DNA from: Armatimonadota bacterium
GTDB lineage: Bacteria > Cloacimonadota > Cloacimonadia > Cloacimonadales > TCS61
Reading direction: 5' to 3'
Assembly (NCBI GenBank): GCA_013203665.1
Contig: JABMPU010000046.1
Location: 1-37,148 of the forward strand
DNA length: 37,148 bases
Numbering within the stretch: position 1 is the stretch's first letter; every line of letters starts with the position of its first letter. A model generated the notes under the pieces. It was not told the origin of the DNA. It worked only from the letters and a program-made list of their open reading frames with translations, and did no database searches. The position numbers and the translations under genes were made by a program. This document shows positions 16,130 to 24,724 of the stretch, piece after piece.

Positions 16130-18436
16130 TCAGATACTCTCAATAACTTTAAAAGCATCTTTTATTTTTGTTTTGATTTGTTCTTTGTTTAATTTTTCTA
16201 CACTCCAATGGCTACCATCATTAGAAATATTTGCTAAATCTATCAATTCTGATTTTATATTAAGCAATAGATCTTTATTAAAAAAATTATCATTAAGTGT
16301 ATCAAATTGCATCAATGGTCTTGATTCTGTTTTTAAACGATTATAATATTTAATATATAATACATCTTCGAAAAGTTTTCTAATATCGTTTAATAAATTA
16401 CCAGGACTTAATTCATTACTACCGAAATCTAAATAATTATTAAACTTATCAATTATCTTTTCAAAATCTTTTTTTAAGAAATATTTTATATCTAATTTAT
16501 TAATTCCACTTCCATTGATATTTTTATCAATTTCAAAAAACACTGTATTTATTTCTTTGAATTTTCTGAAAAGGCATTCAATAAAACCTTTTTTATGAGT
16601 TAATATGATAACTTGCTTAACTTGGGCAGAAATCTTTCTTAATTCGAATGCTGTAGAATCCTGTCTATTTTCATCGTGACTCGATAATGGATCATCGAAT
16701 ATAATTATCAATTCATTCTTTTTGTTTTTCTTTTCTAGGAAAGCTAAAAAGAATGCAAAAGCTAAAGAATTTTTATCACCTCTGCTTAATGAATTCTTAA
16801 AACTTGGTTCGTCTTCTCTATAACTCTTTAGATGAATATTTTTGTCTAACATTTTAATGACAATTTCAACATAAGCATCTTTTGCTCTTGCGTCAGCACT
16901 TGGTTCAATTGTTGAAAGTTCAAAAGAATCAATTCCTATATCATAAAGCTTTTTATTTATTAATTCTTTGTATTCTTTTATAATTTTTTTAGAATATTCT
17001 TCTAATTCTTTTTTTTTAGTTTCAATTTTTTTATCTATTTTTGAAATATTGGAAATTTTGGTTTTATATTTTAAGCAATTTCCAATTATTTCTTCATCAA
17101 AAAGATTTTTTAAATCAATAAGTTTATTTTCCTTTTTTTCTAATTCCACAACATTAATAGTTTTTAAAGAATCTTTAAAATCTTGAATTTGTTTATTTAT
17201 TTTTTTTATTGAATCATTGTATTTTATGACAATATTGTAAATTTTTTTTAGATTTTTTTCAAATAATAATAAATTTTCGTCTTTAATTACTATATTGAGA
17301 TTTTGTTTTTTCTGTTCTAATTCTTCAATAATTTTTTGTTTTATTACTTCAAAATCAAATTTTGTGATATCAGTTTTATAGATTTCATAAAAATCTTCGA
17401 TATAATTGCTCCAATACTCATAGATTGTTTCATTAGTTTTTAAAGTATTTTTTAATTTCTCGATATCAACTTCTATATTCCAACTATATAAAGATTCATA
17501 TTCTTTATTTATTGATTTAATAAAATCATCATAACTATCATCAAAATAGTTTTTATAAATCTCTAATAAGTCTTTTCTGTCATTTAATTCTTTGTGACAG
17601 AAAGGACATTCTTCTTTATAATTTTTAACTCCAACTTTAATAAAAGTTTCTGCTTCATCTTTATTTTTAAAATATTTTTCTTTATACTTTTCAACTTCTT
17701 TTTTAGCTTTTTTATGAGATTCACTATTTATACTCTTTTTATATATTTCTTGTAAACCTTTTTTATCATAACTTAAAAATCCTAATATTTTTAGACTTTC
17801 TTTAATTTTAATTTCTGTTTGATTTTTGTAATTCAGTTTTCCTTTTTTTAATTTCTTTAACATATTTTCAATTTTTTTTAATTCTAATTGTGATGTTTCT
17901 ATTTTTATATAATCGTCAATGTTATAGGATTTTAAATCAAACTTATCTTTGATTGTTTCTAATTCTTTTTCTTCTTCCTTTTTATTTTTCCTTAATTCAT
18001 TAAACTTATTTGATAGAATTATGCCATCCATTCCAAAAATTATTTTGTATAATGATTTCTTATGTCCTATTTCAAACTTTTCTGCAAAAATGTTATTATT
18101 AACAAAATCATCATCAAAAATTATTAGGTTTTCATATTTACAGCTTAAATAATCTCCATTTTTTCTCCATTTGGAATCATTAAAAATAAAATTTTCATTA
18201 TTACCGAATTCGAATATAACTTCGGATTTATCTGAAGAATTCAATGTATTTCTACCTACAATAAAATCTGGATTATTCTTCTTTAGAGATCTAAAAATTG
18301 CTGTTATTGTAGTTTTACCATAACCGTTTAATGCATAAAAAATATTGGTATTTTTTAGTTCTAAAGTATTATCATTGGGAGAATTAAAATTATAAAAACA
18401 ACCTACATTAGAAATCTTTTTTATTTTTTTTATCAT
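16130..18436 (-). CDS. AAA/SMC-type ATPase with zinc hook, RloC/PrrC-like (AAA_13)
   Basis: A 768-residue ABC/SMC-like ATPase split by a long coiled coil. Walker A is NGYGKTT around K41-T42. The coiled-coil arms (about 150-270 and 290-500, Lys/Glu-rich) flank a Cys hook, C277-P-F-C280-H. The ABC signature is LSRGDKNS (550-557) and Walker B is LIIIFDDP (D581-D582). The C-terminal domain has R700-x3-E704 and H743, reminiscent of the Arg-Glu-His set of PrrC/RloC anticodon nucleases, although the Glu-His spacing is longer than in PrrC. RloC and PrrC are often embedded in R-M loci and cleave tRNA when the R-M enzyme is disturbed. AAGG precedes the ATG; mod ends 10 bp upstream and res begins 34 bp downstream. 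The gene is more AT-rich than its neighbours, suggesting separate acquisition. Nuclease activity is unproven. Confidence 0.8.
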   Translation of the reverse strand: MIKKIKKISNVGCFYNFNSPNDNTLELKNTNIFYALNGYGKTTITAIFRSLKKNNPDFIVGRNTLNSSDKSEVIFEFGNNENFIFNDSKWRKNGDYLSCKYENLIIFDDDFVNNNIFAEKFEIGHKKSLYKIIFGMDGIILSNKFNELRKNKKEEEKELETIKDKFDLKSYNIDDYIKIETSQLELKKIENMLKKLKKGKLNYKNQTEIKIKESLKILGFLSYDKKGLQEIYKKSINSESHKKAKKEVEKYKEKYFKNKDEAETFIKVGVKNYKEECPFCHKELNDRKDLLEIYKNYFDDSYDDFIKSINKEYESLYSWNIEVDIEKLKNTLKTNETIYEYWSNYIEDFYEIYKTDITKFDFEVIKQKIIEELEQKKQNLNIVIKDENLLLFEKNLKKIYNIVIKYNDSIKKINKQIQDFKDSLKTINVVELEKKENKLIDLKNLFDEEIIGNCLKYKTKISNISKIDKKIETKKKELEEYSKKIIKEYKELINKKLYDIGIDSFELSTIEPSADARAKDAYVEIVIKMLDKNIHLKSYREDEPSFKNSLSRGDKNSLAFAFFLAFLEKKNKKNELIIIFDDPLSSHDENRQDSTAFELRKISAQVKQVIILTHKKGFIECLFRKFKEINTVFFEIDKNINGSGINKLDIKYFLKKDFEKIIDKFNNYLDFGSNELSPGNLLNDIRKLFEDVLYIKYYNRLKTESRPLMQFDTLNDNFFNKDLLLNIKSELIDLANISNDGSHWSVEKLNKEQIKTKIKDAFKVIESI

Positions 18437-18446
18437 AATTTACCTT

Positions 18447-20399
18447 CTAAAAGTTATAAAACTCTCTATTCATCTTTTTATCTTCCTCATTAACCTGAAA
18501 ATCTTCATCATCGATTTCCGATAAATTCACATAAATCTGATTTTTATTGAGCAGCATTACCAGCACTTTTTTCTGTTTAGCGATAGCCAATTCCTTGAAT
18601 TCCTCCATCGCTTCATCCTGCCTTTTTATATCCACATTCCAGTTAAGGAAACTTTTATCCTTCATTTCTTCCCAGGTTTTCAGGAGTTCGGCAGTTGTTT
18701 TTGCTTCCTGAATTTGCTCGATAAATTCCTCGTTGTATTTTTTCAACTCACAATATACGAAATCTCCTCCGCCTTGCCAATTCACGGCTTTGGAAATACC
18801 TGATCTATCATATTCTATTTCTGCAAAAAGAGAACCTTCTTTTTTTATTTTTCTGCCGATAACTTTTTTTAATCTCTCAACTGTTATATTTTCTACATAA
18901 TCCATCTGTTCGATTCCAATATATTGTCTTTTCATTTTATGGGCAACTGCACAGGTTGTGCCGGAACCTACAAAAAAATCTAAAATTATGTCATTTTCTT
19001 TTGTGGATATTTCAATAATTCTCTTTAAAGTTTCTTCAGGTTTTGGATGAGCAAAAATTTTTTCGCCAAATATTTTTTTTAGATGTAAAGTACCTCTTTC
19101 AGAATTTACTTCTTTATCCCACCAAACAGACCTTGCCATTCTTGATTTCTCTCTATATTTTTCAACTATTTGATAGCTTTTGTTCTTTGTTTTCTTACCA
19201 CAAATATTAACATTGAGGTTGCTTTTAGATTTATCCTTTCCCCATCTCCAAACAGTTTGAATTCCTTGTGATTTTACAGGATAAATTTCATTCCATCCTT
19301 CTTTATAATCAAGACTTATCTCAAAAAACCCATTTTTATCTTGATTATCTGGATTTAGGTAAAATTGATAAAATAAATTTGGTCGATTATTTAAATTAAA
19401 TTTTATATTTCTATTTCTTAATTCTCTGATTTCAAAACCACTTATCTTATCATAATATGGAAATTTTTTATTTTCATCTACTATTCTATAAAGTTGATAA
19501 TTAATCGATTTTGAATATACACAAATTAATTCGTGCATATTTGCGATACCACCATAATCTCTACCCCTGGGATTATTTACCACTGTTATAACTTCAATAA
19601 AATTTTCTCTACAAAAAACTTCATCCATCAACACTTTAAGATACGCCTGCTCATTATCATCACACTGCACAAAAATCACTCCATCATCCCTCAATAATTC
19701 TCTTGCTACTTCCAATCTATTCTTCATAAAAGTCAGCCAGGTAGAATGATTAAAATTGTCATTATAACCAAAAGAATCATTTCCTGTATTATATGGCGGG
19801 TCGATGTAGATAAGTTTTATTTTTCCTTGAAATTGTGTTTTCAAACTGTGTAGAGTGAGCAGGTTATTTCCTTTAATGATCAGGTTTTCCCTGATTGTTC
19901 CTTGTTCGTCTCTTTTCAGGTTTTTTATTTCCTTTATTCCATTGCTTGTATATCTTTTCCAATTTGTAAGCACTTTCGGGTCGAGCAGTCTATCTATTTC
20001 GTCTTGAGCCAGAATTTCATTGAAAAATATTTCTTTTCTTTTTTCATCTTCTCTCGTCATTCCACCTTCGAGAATACAGTCTTTGAAGGGCCAAACCAGA
20101 GCAACTTCTTCTCTTTCTTTGAGGAATTTCCCGGCAATGTTCAAACCTACTTTATTTTTGTATTTTGTATAAGAATCGTTCAGGAAATTTTTATCCTGGA
20201 TATAATCGATAAAAGTATGAATATTAAAAACCCAGTGACCTTTAATTTCAGCAAAGAATTTAGCTTTTACTTTCTCATCTTCCAACAATAATTCGATCAG
20301 CTTTCTATCGCTTTTCCAGGCTTTATCGATAACTTCGCTTTTTAGCAAATCACCTTCCTGATCGATGAAGCGGGAGTCTCGTTTAAGTATTTTATGCAA
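18447..20399 (-). CDS. Type III DNA modification methyltransferase (Mod, N6-adenine)
   Basis: A 650-residue beta-class adenine methyltransferase: motif IV DPPYNTGNDSF near 198, then the SAM motif ILDFFVGSGTT near 474. Between them lies the target-recognition region. It methylates the site recognised by the Mod-Res complex and protects host DNA. The reported reading starts at a TTG with no ribosome-binding site. Just upstream a good site (GAGG at 20433-20436) leads into ATGATG at 20426-20421, but this is followed at once by an in-frame TAA (20420-20418). The true start is therefore uncertain, and the natural gene may be damaged or use reinitiation. Confidence 0.92.
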   Translation of the reverse strand: MHKILKRDSRFIDQEGDLLKSEVIDKAWKSDRKLIELLLEDEKVKAKFFAEIKGHWVFNIHTFIDYIQDKNFLNDSYTKYKNKVGLNIAGKFLKEREEVALVWPFKDCILEGGMTREDEKRKEIFFNEILAQDEIDRLLDPKVLTNWKRYTSNGIKEIKNLKRDEQGTIRENLIIKGNNLLTLHSLKTQFQGKIKLIYIDPPYNTGNDSFGYNDNFNHSTWLTFMKNRLEVARELLRDDGVIFVQCDDNEQAYLKVLMDEVFCRENFIEVITVVNNPRGRDYGGIANMHELICVYSKSINYQLYRIVDENKKFPYYDKISGFEIRELRNRNIKFNLNNRPNLFYQFYLNPDNQDKNGFFEISLDYKEGWNEIYPVKSQGIQTVWRWGKDKSKSNLNVNICGKKTKNKSYQIVEKYREKSRMARSVWWDKEVNSERGTLHLKKIFGEKIFAHPKPEETLKRIIEISTKENDIILDFFVGSGTTCAVAHKMKRQYIGIEQMDYVENITVERLKKVIGRKIKKEGSLFAEIEYDRSGISKAVNWQGGGDFVYCELKKYNEEFIEQIQEAKTTAELLKTWEEMKDKSFLNWNVDIKRQDEAMEEFKELAIAKQKKVLVMLLNKNQIYVNLSEIDDEDFQVNEEDKKMNREFYNF

Positions 20400-20522
20400 T
20401 TCAGCGTTAAAAGTTCTTTACATCATATTTATTCCTCAATTCATCAAGTTCTTATAATAAAAAATTTTCTCTTATCTCCAAAAAAATTTTATAAAAATAA
20501 TGTCAACGAATTAAAAAACTTC

Positions 20523-20551
20523 TTGACACAAAAATCCTATTTCGGTATTTG
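20523..20551 (+). promoter_or_regulatory. Promoter of the Rrf2 regulator gene
   Basis: TTGACA (20523-20528), a 17-bp spacer and TATTTG (20546-20551). The spacer contains a partly symmetric segment (ATCCTATTTCGGTAT) where an Rrf2-family dimer could bind, but the symmetry is weak. AGGAG follows 7 nt before the ATG. Confidence 0.5.
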
Positions 20552-20579
20552 AGCACCAGAATAAATAATAGGAGCTGAA

Positions 20580-20984
20580 ATGTCGCATTTGATCAATATT
20601 TCGGAAGCTGCTTCGCTGGCTTTGCACGGACTGGCAATCGTGGCTCAGAATAGTCCAAATAAAGTAAATGTAAAATACCTGGCAGAAAAATTAGATGCAT
20701 CAGAAGCTCACCTGGCAAAGATATTCCAGAGGTTAAATAAAAGCGGAATCATCAGATCTTTTCGAGGTCCCAAAGGTGGATTTGTGCTGAATAAACCTGC
20801 GAAAGAAATCAGCTTTCTTGATATTTATGAGATCGTAGAATCTAAAATAATCCTGAACGATTGCCCTTTGCATAAAACCGGTTGTCCTTTCGAGAATTGC
20901 ATTTTTGGTAATGCTTTAAAAAATATCTCGAAAAATCTTTATGAGTCTTTCAAATATATTAAATTATCTAATTTTAATGAATAG
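20580..20984 (+). CDS. Rrf2-family regulator with three-Cys Fe-S motif
   Basis: A 134-residue Rrf2 protein: a winged helix (NVKYLAEKLDASEAHLAKIFQRLNKSGIIRSFRGPKGGFVL) and a C-terminal C-x6-C-x4-C (NDCPLHKTGCPFENC), close to the cluster-binding loop of IscR/NsrR. An [Fe-S] cluster that senses NO, O2 or iron status is likely. It is the first gene of a run with the metal permease 9 bp downstream, then a cupin and hcp, so it may control them. NsrR-like control of hcp is known elsewhere; here it is an inference. Confidence 0.88.
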   Translation: MSHLINISEAASLALHGLAIVAQNSPNKVNVKYLAEKLDASEAHLAKIFQRLNKSGIIRSFRGPKGGFVLNKPAKEISFLDIYEIVESKIILNDCPLHKTGCPFENCIFGNALKNISKNLYESFKYIKLSNFNE

Positions 20985-20993
20985 GATGATATT

Positions 20994-22262
20994 ATGAATG
21001 AATTATTAATTGGAATTTTGAAGTCAGTTTGGTTTTTACTTCTGGAGATGTCACCGTATCTTCTTTTCGGTTTTTTCATTGCCGGAGTTTTAAATCTGAT
21101 AATTCCCAGAGAAAAAATATACACGCATTTATCGGGTAATAAATTAAGTTCAATTATCAAAGCTTCACTTTTTGGAGTACCTTTGCCATTATGTTCCTGT
21201 GGAGTAATTCCTGTAGCTGCCTATTTGCGAAAAGAGGGAGCAGGAAAGAGTTCTACAGTATCATTTCTTTCTTCCACACCAACTACAGGTGTAGATTCCA
21301 TATTGGCAACATATTCTTTGCTTGGACCTTTATTTGCAATCATCAGACCCATCGCTGCTTTTTTTGCAGGAATTATGAGTGGTTCTCTTACGGGGATTTT
21401 AGAGAAAAAACATAATGAAGACAAAATTAAGCTTACCGAAGGGAATTCATGCATCATCTGCAATTCTGAGGACTCTCATTCACACAACTTTTTAGAAAAG
21501 ATTAAGTATATTCTTCAATATGGATTCATTGAATTGATCGATGATGCCGGGAAATGGATATTGATTGGAGTTATAGCCGGTGGAATTATCGGATTTATCA
21601 TTCCGGGAGATTTCATTGAACAATATCTCGGTAATCCACTACTTGCTTATCCCATAATGCTTCTAATTTCAATTCCAATGTATATCTGTGCAACCGGTTC
21701 CATTCCCATTGCTGCGGCTCTTATTATCAAAGGAATGACTCCCGGTGCAGGTTTGATCTTTCTGATTGCTGGTCCCGCTACTAATACTGCTACTCTGGCT
21801 TTTGTTTCGGGAAAGCTCGGTAAAAGAATTTTATTCATATACCTGTTTTCCATAATAATTACTGCTCTTCTTTTTGGCTTGATCGTCGATCACATCTGGA
21901 AAATCTCCGGTGAAGATATGAACCTGATAACCGGTGGGATGAAGATGCTTCCGATGTGGCTGAAAATATTCTCAGCTGTTATTCTTTCCGGTTTGATGAT
22001 CCGGGCGATTGGTAAAAATTTATCAAATAAGTTTTTTAAAAAAAATAAGGAGATAATCGATATGAAAGGAAATTACAAAGTTCAAGATATGACCTGTCAA
22101 CATTGCGTTAATACAATTGAGAATGCTCTTAAACCTATACAGGGAATAGAAAAAATTAACATTTCATTGCATGATAAACTGGTTCAGATCGATGGCGAAT
22201 ATGATGAAAACAGTGTGATAACTGCAATTCAAAAAGCAGGTTATTCAATAGAAAAAAAGTAA
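20994..22262 (+). CDS. SO_0444-type permease (DUF318) fused to an HMA metal-binding domain
   Basis: A 422-residue membrane protein. Residues 1 to about 345 form two repeats of a PF03773-type permease, with the conserved PLCSCGVIPVAAYLRKEGA and the second-half equivalent ATGSIPIAAALIIKGMTPG. Two Cys in PLCSCG and CIICNSED may handle metal. Residues about 358-422 are a soluble HMA domain with the metal site MTCQHC. SO_0444-type proteins are implicated in Cu/Zn efflux; a fused HMA would pass metal to or from the pore. The gene lies 9 bp behind the Rrf2 gene, so co-regulation is likely. Substrate not determined. Confidence 0.87.
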   Translation: MNELLIGILKSVWFLLLEMSPYLLFGFFIAGVLNLIIPREKIYTHLSGNKLSSIIKASLFGVPLPLCSCGVIPVAAYLRKEGAGKSSTVSFLSSTPTTGVDSILATYSLLGPLFAIIRPIAAFFAGIMSGSLTGILEKKHNEDKIKLTEGNSCIICNSEDSHSHNFLEKIKYILQYGFIELIDDAGKWILIGVIAGGIIGFIIPGDFIEQYLGNPLLAYPIMLLISIPMYICATGSIPIAAALIIKGMTPGAGLIFLIAGPATNTATLAFVSGKLGKRILFIYLFSIIITALLFGLIVDHIWKISGEDMNLITGGMKMLPMWLKIFSAVILSGLMIRAIGKNLSNKFFKKNKEIIDMKGNYKVQDMTCQHCVNTIENALKPIQGIEKINISLHDKLVQIDGEYDENSVITAIQKAGYSIEKK

Positions 22263-22279
22263 GAAAAATGAAGAAATAA

Positions 22280-22356
22280 GCTCACAGATAACACGGATAA
22301 ACACGGATAAAAAAAGGATTGTAATTTGATCCGTTCAATCTGTGAAATCCGTGAGC
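22280..22356. repeat. Imperfect hairpin of CACGGAT words before the cupin gene
   Basis: The left arm (22280-22308, GCTCACAGATAACACGGAT...) pairs with the right arm (22328-22356), which in reverse complement reads GCTCACGGATTTCACAGATT. The arms are about 29 bp. It ends 4 bp before the cupin ribosome-binding site (AAGGAAG). Confidence 0.65.
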
Positions 22357-22371
22357 TAAAAAGGAAGAATT

Positions 22372-22710
22372 ATGAAAATCAGGAATTACAAAGAACTCGA
22401 GATAGCACAAACTCCACACGGAATTAATGCCTATAAACTCTATGACAAAGATCATGCACTGATCATGCATTTACATTTGAAAGCAGGTGAGAGTTTGAAA
22501 CCTCATATTACTCCGGTCGATGTGGCTTTTTATGTTTTGGAAGGAAGTCCCACGATTATGATCGAGAACGAAAAAGTTCAGGTAAAGAAAGACGATATCA
22601 TCGAAAGCCCCAAAGACATTGTTCATTGCATTTATAACGAAACAGATGCAGATGTTCGGGTGCTTGTGATGAAACTTCCCAAACCGACAGCAAAAACTAT
22701 AATGGTGTAA
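22372..22710 (+). CDS. Small cupin-domain protein
   Basis: A 112-residue single-domain cupin: HLHLKAGESLKPHITPVDVAFYVLEGSPTI is motif 1-like, and DDIIESPKDIVHCIYNETD is motif 2-like. The histidines would hold one metal ion. Small cupins of this type are often sensors, storage or detoxification proteins; the substrate is unknown. It sits between two hairpin repeats and upstream of hcp. Confidence 0.8.
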   Translation: MKIRNYKELEIAQTPHGINAYKLYDKDHALIMHLHLKAGESLKPHITPVDVAFYVLEGSPTIMIENEKVQVKKDDIIESPKDIVHCIYNETDADVRVLVMKLPKPTAKTIMV

Positions 22711-22718
22711 CGAATTTA

Positions 22719-22795
22719 GCTCACGGATTTCACGGATAAACACGGATAAAATAAAAATTTGGAATTGTCAGTGATCGTCAGTGTAAGTCTGTGGC
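22719..22795. repeat. Degenerate CACGGAT-word element downstream of the cupin gene
   Basis: The left half (22719-22749, GCTCACGGATTTCACGG then CACGGAT) repeats the words of the element at 22280. The right half (22766-22795, GTCAGTG twice then TCTGTGGC) pairs only weakly with it. It looks like a decayed copy. Confidence 0.45.
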
Positions 22796-22811
22796 AAGAA
22801 GAGGATGAATA

Positions 22812-22910
22812 ATGAAACGATTATGGATCGTGCAAAAAGCGATGGAAAAAGCAGGAAAATTCCTGATGGTAAAAACTTATACAATCTCTATTAATGGAGA
22901 GATAATCTAA
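22812..22910 (+). CDS. Possible 32-aa small protein upstream of hcp
   Basis: ATG at 22812 with GAGG 7 nt before it; it encodes MKRLWIVQKAMEKAGKF followed by LMVKTYTISINGEII. It is basic and helical at the start. I recognise no family. It could be a leader peptide of hcp, a remnant, or chance; hcp has its own good ribosome-binding site 24 bp downstream. Confidence 0.35.
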   Translation: MKRLWIVQKAMEKAGKFLMVKTYTISINGEII

Positions 22911-22933
22911 AAAAATAATAAAGGAGTAGAAAA

Positions 22934-24601
22934 ATGAGTATGTTTTGTTTTCAATGCCAGGAGACTCTTGGCAACAAAGGTTGTACCGTAAACGGTATTT
23001 GTGGGAAAAAAGGTGATGTGGCAAATTTGCAAGACCTTTTGATCTATGCTTTGAAAGGTTTAGTAATTTTCCGCTCAACTGCTAGTTTAGAAGTTCGAAA
23101 AGAATATAGAGAAACTTGCGATGAATGGGACAAATTCATTGTAGAAAAACTATTTTCTACAATTACAAATGCTAATTTTGACAGAAATTATTTCATCGAA
23201 GCGATCAAAAAGACGATCAATATGCGTGAGATGGTAAAAGAGAAAGTAGCAGAAATGGGAATTAAAGATGTTAAATTCGCAGATCATGATGCAGCTACTT
23301 TCACGATTACGGATGAAAATATTGAGGCAAAAGCAGCAGCAGTTGGTGTTCTTGCTACAGAAAACGAAGATGTTCGCTCATTGCGTGAACTTCTTACTTA
23401 TGGACTTAAAGGAATGGCTGCTTATGCAGATCATGCAATGCGTCTTGGCAAAGAAGTAAAAGAAATTGTGATGTTCATGGAGAAAGCACTTATCTCTACT
23501 CTGAATGATTCTCTGAGTGTAGATGAGATGGTAGGATTGGTAATGGAAGCAGGAAAATATTCTGTTGATGCAATGGCTGTTCTCGATGCTGCTAATACAG
23601 AATCTTACGGACATCCGGAAATTACTGAAGTTAATATCGGCGTTCGCGATAATCCTGCAATTCTTATTTCCGGGCATGACCTCAAAGATATGGAAGAACT
23701 TTTGGAACAAACTAAAGGAAGCGGAGTGGATGTTTACACTCACGGAGAAATGTTACCTGCAAATTACTATCCTGCTTTCAAAAAATATGATAACTTTGTA
23801 GGAAACTATGGTAATGCCTGGTGGAAGCAAAAAGAAGAATTTGAGAAATTCAACGGAGCAATTATCTTAACAACAAACTGCTTGGTTCCTCCCAAAGATT
23901 CTTATAAAGATCGTGTTTTCACTACCAACAATGTTGGATTTGATGGCGTTAAACATATTAATGAAGCTGAAAAAGGAAAAGCAAAAGATTTCTCGGCAGT
24001 GATCGAGCTTGCCAAAACTTTACCGGCTCCAACCGAAATCGAAACAGGTAAGATCGTGGGTGGATTTGCTCATAACCAGGTTCTGGCTCTGGCAGATAAA
24101 GTGATAGAAGCTGTCAAATCCGGTGCTATTAAGAAATTCGTAGTTATGGCTGGTTGCGATGGACGCCAGAAAGGTAGAAGTTACTACACAGATTTTGCCA
24201 AAGCACTTCCAAAAGATACAGTGATTCTTACCGCTGGTTGTGCAAAATATCGCTATAACAAACTTGATCTTGGTGATATTGGTGGAATTCCACGCGTACT
24301 CGATGCAGGACAGTGTAATGATAGTTATTCTCTTGCAGTGATCGCTCTTAAACTGAAAGAAGTATTTGGACTCGAAGATATCAATGATCTTCCGATCGTT
24401 TACAATATTGCCTGGTATGAGCAGAAAGCTGTAACAGTGTTATTGGCTCTCTTATATCTGGGTGTGAAGAATATCCATCTCGGACCAACTCTTCCTGCAT
24501 TCCTTTCTCCGGCAGTTGTAAATGTTCTGGTGGAAAACTTTAATATCGGTGGAATCACAAATGTTGATGATGATATCAAACATGATTGGGTAATAATATA
24601 G
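22934..24601 (+). CDS. hcp: Hybrid cluster protein (hydroxylamine/NO reductase, Hcp)
   Basis: A 555-residue cytosolic Fe-S enzyme. The N-terminal cluster Cys are C5-x2-C8-x8-C17-x5-C23 ([15 protein letters not shown]), the spacing of Desulfovibrio-type [4Fe-4S] Hcp. Hybrid-cluster residues follow: NTESYGHPE (His), [13 protein letters not shown] (Glu), LTTNCL (Cys), MAGCDG and [10 protein letters not shown] (Cys), [10 protein letters not shown] (Cys). It reduces NO and/or hydroxylamine and protects anaerobes from nitrosative stress. AAAGGAG precedes the ATG. It is downstream of the Rrf2 regulator and is closed by the terminator at 24693. Confidence 0.97.
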   Translation: MSMFCFQCQETLGNKGCTVNGICGKKGDVANLQDLLIYALKGLVIFRSTASLEVRKEYRETCDEWDKFIVEKLFSTITNANFDRNYFIEAIKKTINMREMVKEKVAEMGIKDVKFADHDAATFTITDENIEAKAAAVGVLATENEDVRSLRELLTYGLKGMAAYADHAMRLGKEVKEIVMFMEKALISTLNDSLSVDEMVGLVMEAGKYSVDAMAVLDAANTESYGHPEITEVNIGVRDNPAILISGHDLKDMEELLEQTKGSGVDVYTHGEMLPANYYPAFKKYDNFVGNYGNAWWKQKEEFEKFNGAIILTTNCLVPPKDSYKDRVFTTNNVGFDGVKHINEAEKGKAKDFSAVIELAKTLPAPTEIETGKIVGGFAHNQVLALADKVIEAVKSGAIKKFVVMAGCDGRQKGRSYYTDFAKALPKDTVILTAGCAKYRYNKLDLGDIGGIPRVLDAGQCNDSYSLAVIALKLKEVFGLEDINDLPIVYNIAWYEQKAVTVLLALLYLGVKNIHLGPTLPAFLSPAVVNVLVENFNIGGITNVDDDIKHDWVII

Positions 24602-24630
24602 CCACAAAGAACGCGAAGAATACACGAAGA
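24602..24630. repeat. Half of a dispersed intergenic repeat
   Basis: GCCACAAAGAACGCGAAG and a few further bases just after the hcp stop resemble the left half of the word-repeat elements elsewhere. A related half copy (GCCACTAAGGACACGAAG) lies at about 26490, just after the ferredoxin gene. I see no pairing right arm. Confidence 0.4.
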
Positions 24631-24692
24631 GATTAACCTAAAATTTGGTCTGGATAAAATTAACGTGCAGAAAACTTTCAGTGTAAAATAGC

Positions 24693-24723
24693 AAAAAGCT
24701 CCGAACATTATCGGAGCTTTTTT
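24693..24723. terminator. Bidirectional Rho-independent terminator
   Basis: A perfect 12-bp stem, AAAAAGCTCCGA (24693-24704) with TCGGAGCTTTTT (24711-24722) and loop ACATTA, with T runs on one strand and A runs on the other. It lies between hcp (+) and the helicase gene (-), which end toward each other, and can serve both. Confidence 0.9.
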
Positions 24724-24724
24724 C

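Noticed and set aside
22280-22356. Rho-independent terminator after the permease gene
   Set aside because: Arms are imperfect, the loop is long and there is no T run; it fits the dispersed hairpin family better.
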